From: an uncultured Bacillota bacterium | GTDB taxonomy: Bacteria; Bacillota_I; Bacilli_A; RF39; UBA660 | NCBI GenBank assembly: GCA_905200435.1 | Contig: CAJKKJ010000040.1 | Location: 1 to 7,095, forward strand | Reading direction: 5' to 3' | DNA length: 7,095 bases | Part shown: piece after piece, positions 5,775 to 7,095 of the stretch | How the letters are laid out: each line of letters opens with the position of its first letter | Numbering within the stretch: the stretch's first letter is position 1 | Program-made: the position numbers and the translations under genes | Notes under the pieces: model-generated | The model's input: the letters and a program-made list of their open reading frames with translations, nothing else | What the model was told of the DNA's origin: nothing | Database searches by the model: none

Positions 5775-6541
5775 AATTCCATTATTTTACTTTTCTGTAT
5801 TTCGCTCAAATATCCTTCTGCGCTTTCTTTAACGTATATTCCGCCAATAGAACGTCTTAAGTATTTAAGTGCTTCAAGTTTATCTTGAAATTCGTTACTG
5901 GAAATGTGATTTGTATTTAAATAGTAAATTAATTTTTCATGTATAAGTGTTTCAAAAATATCAAATAAATCTTCATATACTCTTTCTTCTAAATTTATAT
6001 TCATACTCGATGGATGCCTTGTAATATGTACTAATTTTCCATCTAAATCAATTGGCTCAAGTTTATAATTAATTGCTGAATATAGAAAATTAGATCCTTT
6101 TGCATCAAGTTGGTATATTCCGTTTTTCATAAGTTCGTCCATTGAAGTAATGATATCTGTCATTATTTTATAGAGAATACTATTATTTTCATAATATAAA
6201 TCATATAAATTCTTGTGATGATAAAAATATTTTAGAATAACAGCAATTGGTTTATTTTCATAATATGCTACACCTTTTGGAAGTTCGGTTAATTTAATTT
6301 TGGATTGCAAACTAGATAGATATGCTATTTGAGCTTCTAAAATTCTATAATCTTTGTTATCTTCCATAAATTTGTCATGATCAAATGATTTATTATTGAA
6401 TACATCAATTCTGAATTTAAGACCATATTCCTTATTACATGGAATGACAACACCATATCCTCCCCTATTTCTTGCAAGGCTACGAATGTTTTTCGATATC
6501 AAGGAATCAATATCACTTTTTGTCAAATTTAATTTTTCCAC
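5762..6541 (-). CDS. Divergent protein-kinase-fold protein
   Basis: The 259-residue soluble protein shows the kinase landmarks in the right order. There is a Gly-rich loop RGGYGVVIP (26-34), a candidate ATP-binding Lys42 in YGLKFR and a candidate helix-C Glu69. The catalytic loop is QLDAKGSN (144-151), aligning with the HRDLKPEN pattern through Asp146, Lys148 and Asn151. IDLDG (164-168) stands where DFG would be, with Asp165 the likely metal ligand. These residues being intact suggests an active phosphotransferase, on protein or a small molecule. The remaining helical C-terminal part is short, and no membrane or sensor domain is attached. It starts at GTG 6541 behind AGGGGG (6549-6554). It precedes the DUF362 fragment on the same strand and is divergent from a lipoprotein gene. 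The substrate is unknown; the fold assignment is by motif reading only. Confidence 0.72.
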   Translation of the reverse strand: MEKLNLTKSDIDSLISKNIRSLARNRGGYGVVIPCNKEYGLKFRIDVFNNKSFDHDKFMEDNKDYRILEAQIAYLSSLQSKIKLTELPKGVAYYENKPIAVILKYFYHHKNLYDLYYENNSILYKIMTDIITSMDELMKNGIYQLDAKGSNFLYSAINYKLEPIDLDGKLVHITRHPSSMNINLEERVYEDLFDIFETLIHEKLIYYLNTNHISSNEFQDKLEALKYLRRSIGGIYVKESAEGYLSEIQKSKIMELKKK

Positions 6542-6560
6542 TTAAATTCCCCCTAGAATT

Positions 6561-6588
6561 ATTCTATCATAAATAAAATAAATGTCAA
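6561..6588 (-). promoter_or_regulatory. Promoter of the kinase-like gene
   Basis: On the minus strand a perfect TTGACA (6583-6588), 16 bases, then TAGAAT (6561-6566) preceded by TGA, an extended -10. It is the strongest -35 in the window and sits about 20 bases before the GTG start. Confidence 0.75.
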
Positions 6589-6593
6589 ATATA

Positions 6594-6623
6594 TATACAT
6601 ATATTGTCGAAATGTGTTATAAT
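6594..6623 (+). promoter_or_regulatory. Promoter of the DUF3048 lipoprotein gene
   Basis: A perfect TATAAT (6618-6623) preceded by TGT gives an extended -10. The best -35 is TATACA (6594-6599) at 18 bases, a partial match. It lies close beside the divergent kinase-gene promoter; the two -35 elements are only a few bases apart. Confidence 0.65.
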
Positions 6624-6640
6624 GAGGATGGAGGTAGAAA

Positions 6641-7095
6641 ATGAAAAAGATAATTATTTTTTTATGTGTATTACTTACATTAGTCGGTTGCTCTAATTCA
6701 AAGCCAAATGAAGAACCAAAAACAAATGATGAACCAAAAACAAATGATGAATCAAAACAAGAAGAACAATATAATTGGTTTGTAAATCCTGATAGCAAAA
6801 CTAGACCATTTGCTGTTATGATAAATTGTCATAATAATGCATTACCTCAATCAAATGTTGATAAAGCATATATTGTTTATGAATTAATGGTTGAAGGTGG
6901 CATTACAAGAATGATGGCCTTATACAAAGATGTTGATGTTGATAAAATTGGCTCTATTAGAAGTGCAAGATCACAATATTTAGGATATGTACTTGAGAAT
7001 GATGCTATTTATGTTTCAGCTGGTGGTTCTAATGAAGCAATAAATGCTATTAACAAATTAGGCGTTAATAGAATGGACGTTGATAATAGTAATTA
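6641..7095 (+). CDS. DUF3048 (YerB-like) lipoprotein, N-terminal part (cut by window edge)
   Basis: 151 codons are visible before the window ends. The start MKKIIIFLCVLLTLVGCSNS is a lipoprotein signal peptide: a Lys-Lys N-terminus, a hydrophobic core and lipobox LVGC, with Cys17 the predicted lipidated residue. So the protein should be anchored on the outer face of the cell membrane. A polar Glu/Pro/Lys/Thr/Asn linker (about 18-43) follows, then the DUF3048 domain: RPFAVMINCH (55-64), PQSNVDKAYIVYELMVEGG, a GSIRSARSQYL segment, and an AGGSNEA segment. These match the known pattern of the family, including Bacillus YerB; the molecular function is not established. ATG 6641 follows GGAGG (6630-6634) by six bases. 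The frame is open to the edge. Confidence 0.9.
   Translation, partial: MKKIIIFLCVLLTLVGCSNSKPNEEPKTNDEPKTNDESKQEEQYNWFVNPDSKTRPFAVMINCHNNALPQSNVDKAYIVYELMVEGGITRMMALYKDVDVDKIGSIRSARSQYLGYVLENDAIYVSAGGSNEAINAINKLGVNRMDVDNSN
6713..6766 (+). repeat. 18-base tandem repeat in the lipoprotein linker
   Basis: Two perfect copies of GAACCAAAAACAAATGAT (6713-6730 and 6731-6748) are followed by a degenerate third (6749-6766). They encode EPKTND twice and then ESKQEE. The period is a multiple of three, so copy changes keep the frame and only alter tether length between the lipid anchor and the DUF3048 domain. Confidence 0.9.

Noticed and set aside
6559..6798. Leftward frame with repeated Phe-Val-Phe-Gly-Ser-Ser units
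   Set aside because: It is the antisense of the lipoprotein gene start; the repeats are the mirror of the 18-base tandem repeat. It has no ribosome site of its own and crosses the divergent promoters.
1..7095. CRISPR array, insertion sequence ends, phage genes or attachment sites
   Set aside because: No spaced direct repeats, transposase or integrase motifs, or tRNA-derived direct repeats were seen. The only direct repeat is the 18-base coding repeat.

Overview
The window is a strongly AT-rich bacterial segment. Shine-Dalgarno sequences are good, promoters are sigma-A-like (often with an extended TGn -10), and the family II inorganic pyrophosphatase and tRNAs resemble those of Firmicutes. 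All tryptophans in the conserved proteins are TGG and the long reading frames run to full length, so the ordinary bacterial code fits and the Mycoplasma code is not needed. The five complete genes end in TAA (four) or TAG (one). A low-GC, probably gut-associated or uncultured, Bacilli/Clostridia relative is the most reasonable guess, but no sequence here fixes the taxon.

Left part (1-2165): a gene cut by the window edge reads leftward (unrecognised protein). It is divergent from a full-length regulatory CBS-type manganese-dependent inorganic pyrophosphatase (ppaC) reading rightward, which is closed by a clear hairpin terminator. Next comes a leftward pair of tRNAs, Glu(CTC) and Met(CAT). Each has its own plausible promoter, and a shared terminator faces the ppaC end.

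Centre (2490-5289): a compact leftward three-gene operon and the most interesting part. Gene 1 is a MoxR-type AAA+ ATPase with intact Walker A, Walker B, sensor 1 and arginine finger. Gene 2, overlapping it by 41 bases, is a 131-residue protein that lines up with the core of gene 1 but has no P-loop and has Lys in place of the Walker B glutamate, so it looks like a degenerate AAA+ partner. Gene 3, four bases on, is a zinc-metallopeptidase-like (HEICH) and VWA-like (MIDAS) protein of the DUF2201/COG3864 type. By analogy with other MoxR-VWA pairs, the ATPase probably remodels or activates the VWA/peptidase protein or its target. The substrate is unknown.

Right part (5297-7095): two leftward genes, a truncated DUF362-type protein (only the N-terminal part, no ferredoxin half) and a divergent protein-kinase-fold protein. 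A strong hairpin between them overlaps a promoter. Divergent from the kinase gene is the start of a DUF3048 (YerB-like) lipoprotein gene with a short tandem repeat in its linker, cut by the right edge.
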